Assembly: GCA_905193155.1 (NCBI GenBank)
Contig: CAJJNQ010000021.1
Span: 1 to 44,868, forward strand
Source: an uncultured Christensenella sp.
GTDB lineage: Bacteria > Bacillota > Clostridia > Christensenellales > UBA1750
DNA length: 44,868 nt
Direction: 5' to 3'
This document shows positions 42,911-44,868 of this stretch, piece after piece; within the stretch, counting starts at the first letter, position 1, and every line of letters begins with the position of its first letter. Position numbers and translations under genes: made by a program. Under the pieces are notes generated by a model. That model searched no databases, was not told where the DNA came from, and saw only the letters and a program-made list of their open reading frames with translations.

Positions 42911-43693
42911 ATGGAAACGCTTTACGGGATATTGATTCCATTTCTGGGTACGACGCTGGGAGCGGCGTGCGTGTTTTTCATGAAAAAGGCGATGAACGAT
43001 CAGGTGCGGCGGGCACTGACGGGCTTTGCGGCGGGTGTGATGGTGGCCGCGTCGATCTGGAGCTTGCTGATCCCCGCCATCGACCAGTGCGCGCCGATGG
43101 GGAAGTGGGCGTTTTTGCCCTCGTTCCTGGGATTCTGGGTGGGGATTCTGTTCCTGCTGCTGCTCGATCACATCATCCCGCACCTGCACCAGAAGAGTGC
43201 GGAAAGCGAGGGGCCGCGCAGCAGCCTGGGACGCTCGGTGATGATGCTGCTGGCGGTGACGCTGCACAACATCCCGGAGGGCATGGCCGTGGGCGTGGTG
43301 TATGCGGGCTTCCGGGCGGACAGCGCGTCGATCACGGCGGCGGGCGCGCTGGTGCTCGCGCTGGGCATTGCGATTCAGAACTTCCCGGAAGGGGCGATCG
43401 TTTCCATGCCGCTGCGCGCGGAGGGCGTGAGCAAGGGGAAGGCGTTCTGGGGCGGCATGCTCTCCGGCGTGGTGGAGCCTATCGCCGCGGTGATCACGCT
43501 GCTGCTGGCGGAAGTCGTCCTTCCCGCACTGCCGTATTTGCGGGCGTTTGCCGCCGGTGCGATGATCTACGTCGTGGTGGAAGAGCTGATTCCGGAGATG
43601 TCTCAGGGCGAAAAGGGACATTCCAACATCGGTACGGTGTCCTTTGCGCTGGGCTTCACGATCATGATGGCGCTGGATCTGGCGCTCGGATAA
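42911..43693 (+). CDS. ZIP family metal transporter
   Basis: A 260-residue permease for divalent metal ions, most often zinc. It has about eight membrane segments, and the paired metal-site motifs are clear: HNIPEG in helix 4 and QNFPEG in helix 5, as in the ZupT/GufA group. A histidine-containing loop (DHIIPHLHQK) lies between helices 3 and 4. The start at 42911 follows GAGAAGGGG and a promoter. Longer in-frame starts upstream lack a ribosome site. The direction is import by family. Confidence 0.93.
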   Translation: METLYGILIPFLGTTLGAACVFFMKKAMNDQVRRALTGFAAGVMVAASIWSLLIPAIDQCAPMGKWAFLPSFLGFWVGILFLLLLDHIIPHLHQKSAESEGPRSSLGRSVMMLLAVTLHNIPEGMAVGVVYAGFRADSASITAAGALVLALGIAIQNFPEGAIVSMPLRAEGVSKGKAFWGGMLSGVVEPIAAVITLLLAEVVLPALPYLRAFAAGAMIYVVVEELIPEMSQGEKGHSNIGTVSFALGFTIMMALDLALG

Positions 43694-43797
43694 GGTTTGA
43701 TTACATTTTGACGCAGGGAGACAGTAAGCCGCTGCGGCGCGCAGTGCAGAAGTCTTCCTGAACTGCCGGTTCCGCTCGCCGTCGTCCTCCCTAAGGG

Positions 43798-43826
43798 TTG
43801 CGCAAAAGCGCGAAGTTCGGTATGAT
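43798..43826 (+). promoter_or_regulatory. Promoter of surE
   Basis: TTGCGC (43798-43803), 17-base spacer, TATGAT (43821-43826), 36 bases before the ATG at 43862. Confidence 0.68.
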
Positions 43827-43861
43827 GGGAGAACAAGGAAGAAGGCGGGAGGGGCTTTGAG

Positions 43862-44626
43862 ATGAAGGTCATGCTGGTCAATGACGACGGATATGGCGCG
43901 CCGGGCATCGAAGCAATGGCTGAAGCGCTGAAAAACGCGGGGCACGAGGTGCTGGTGGCCGCGCCGGACGGGCAGCGGAGCGGCTCGGGGCAGAGCGTGA
44001 CGCTGGACGGCGAGGTGCGCGCTGTGCGCAAACCGTTGGGCTGGGCGCTGACGGGCACGCCCGCGGATTGTGTGCGCGCAGGGCTGCTGTATCTGATGCC
44101 GGATTGCGATATGGTGATCTCCGGCATCAATTTGGGCGCGAATTTGGGCACGGACTGCAATTATTCCGGCACGGCGGCTGCGGCGCGCGAAGCGGTGATG
44201 AACGGCCGCGCGGCGATGGCGGTCTCCTGCGCGATTCGCCCCGGCGAAAAATGGTGCTTCCGTGATGCAGTGTATCTGGCGGAATACGCGGTGAAGGTGA
44301 TGGAGCAGCTGGCGGCGCACCCGCTGCCCCGCGGCGTGTTCCTCAACCTGAATCTGCCCAACCTCATGCGCGGGGAGGATTTTCACCCGGGTGCGGCCCC
44401 GCTGGGCTGGTTCCGCTGCGACAGGGACTTTGACGTGGAGGATCGCGGCGATGAGGTGATCTTCCGCTGCCGGTTCGGAACCATTGCCCACCGGCAGGAG
44501 GGGCACAGCGATATTGCCCTGATGCGCGAGGGGCGTGCTTGCATGACGGCGGTTTCCTGGGATGCGACGCACACCGCATCCAACGCCGTGGCGGAGGAAA
44601 TTGCCGGTCGAATGACGGAAAAGTGA
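43862..44626 (+). CDS. surE: 5'/3'-nucleotidase SurE
   Basis: Metal-dependent nucleotide phosphatase, 254 residues. The N-terminal VNDDGYGAPGI gives the metal ligands Asp8 and Asp9. Further ligands are in DGQRSGSGQSVT and SGINLGANLGTD, and TGTPADCVRAGL is also conserved. It converts nucleoside 5'- or 3'-monophosphates to nucleosides in the cytosol. It is a single gene with its own promoter and terminator. The start follows GGGAGGGG. Confidence 0.96.
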   Translation: MKVMLVNDDGYGAPGIEAMAEALKNAGHEVLVAAPDGQRSGSGQSVTLDGEVRAVRKPLGWALTGTPADCVRAGLLYLMPDCDMVISGINLGANLGTDCNYSGTAAAAREAVMNGRAAMAVSCAIRPGEKWCFRDAVYLAEYAVKVMEQLAAHPLPRGVFLNLNLPNLMRGEDFHPGAAPLGWFRCDRDFDVEDRGDEVIFRCRFGTIAHRQEGHSDIALMREGRACMTAVSWDATHTASNAVAEEIAGRMTEK

Positions 44627-44627
44627 G

Positions 44628-44663
44628 ATGCAAAAAGGAGAGCGAAAGCTCTCCTTTTTGCAT
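44628..44663 (+). terminator. Terminator of surE with GAAA tetraloop
   Basis: Perfect 16-base stem ATGCAAAAAGGAGAGC with its complement around a GAAA tetraloop. The T-run is inside the right arm and the A-run inside the left, so it can act in both directions. It starts two bases after the stop codon. Confidence 0.92.
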
Positions 44664-44783
44664 ACAGGGAATTTGCGCCGAAATAATCGGCAGTGTGCTG
44701 CCTGTCCGTCTGTCTGTCGGAAACCGATTTGTCTTTTCGCACGGCAAACCGGCAGAACGCCGGGGGCAGGAGAGGGGGGCGCA

Positions 44784-44804
44784 GGGGGGAGCGAAGCTCC
44801 CCCC
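44784..44804. repeat. Strong G/C hairpin near the window end
   Basis: Arms GGGGGGAGC and GCTCCCCCC around a GAA loop. The last 205 bases contain no gene with a recognisable start or product, only this hairpin and G+C-rich sequence. Confidence 0.5.
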
Positions 44805-44868
44805 GCCCACCGAAGGCCGCGGAGCGGCTGAAGCCGGAGCGTTTGGCGGAGCCAATAAGCCCGGCGGA

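Overview
The window is a gene-dense chromosomal segment of high G+C content. Its gene set points to an anaerobic Firmicute, probably a clostridial gut or fermenter lineage. The signs are strong AGGAGG-type ribosome sites, TTG starts, a Rex regulator, LytTR/GHKL signalling, an M3 oligoendopeptidase, Opp/Dpp peptide uptake, and soluble heterodisulfide-reductase (Hdr) and Flx-type iron-sulfur proteins with no respiratory-chain genes. I cannot name the species from sequence alone. There is no rRNA, tRNA, CRISPR array, phage or IS element that I can support.

Layout. 1-2.6 kb (minus): the N-terminal two thirds of clpB, preceded by a ribbon-helix-helix-like protein. 2.9-6.2 kb: small proteins and an M3 oligopeptidase. 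6.2-14.3 kb: a complete peptide ABC importer (substrate-binding protein, two permeases, two ATPases) in which the DppC-like permease carries a large repeat-bearing insert. 14.3-19.5 kb: a divergent sugar locus, with beta-mannosidase and ROK kinase on minus and an MFS permease on plus. 19.6-22.2 kb: TetR, GNAT and XRE regulators with small proteins. 22.7-25.2 kb: a TM2 protein and a LytTR/GHKL two-component pair whose kinase is frameshifted. 25.5-27.8 kb: an MFS transporter with RidA, and a secreted hypothetical protein.

28.0-40.8 kb holds the most interesting block: 14 tightly packed co-directional genes, rex - malate dehydrogenase - fumarase - hdrB - hdrC - hdrA - mvhD/flxD-like - two Fe-S dicluster proteins - flxA-like NAD(P)H/FAD reductase - fumarate reductase Fe-S subunit - fumarate reductase flavoprotein - small PQ-loop-like membrane protein - thioredoxin-fold [2Fe-2S] protein, ending at a terminator. 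The first promoter has a Rex-box-like palindrome on its -10. The genes encode the reductive branch oxaloacetate to malate to fumarate to succinate together with all parts of a Flx-Hdr flavin-based electron-bifurcating complex. My hypothesis is a soluble or peripherally membrane-bound NADH-dependent fumarate reductase that couples fumarate reduction to ferredoxin reduction. This is inference from gene content and motifs and is not demonstrated.

40.8-44.9 kb: a peptide deformylase homologue lacking the motif-1 glutamine, two membrane proteins whose genes overlap tail to tail, a ZIP metal transporter and SurE, closing with a very strong terminator. Most long antisense reading frames in this G+C-rich DNA are shadows of these genes.
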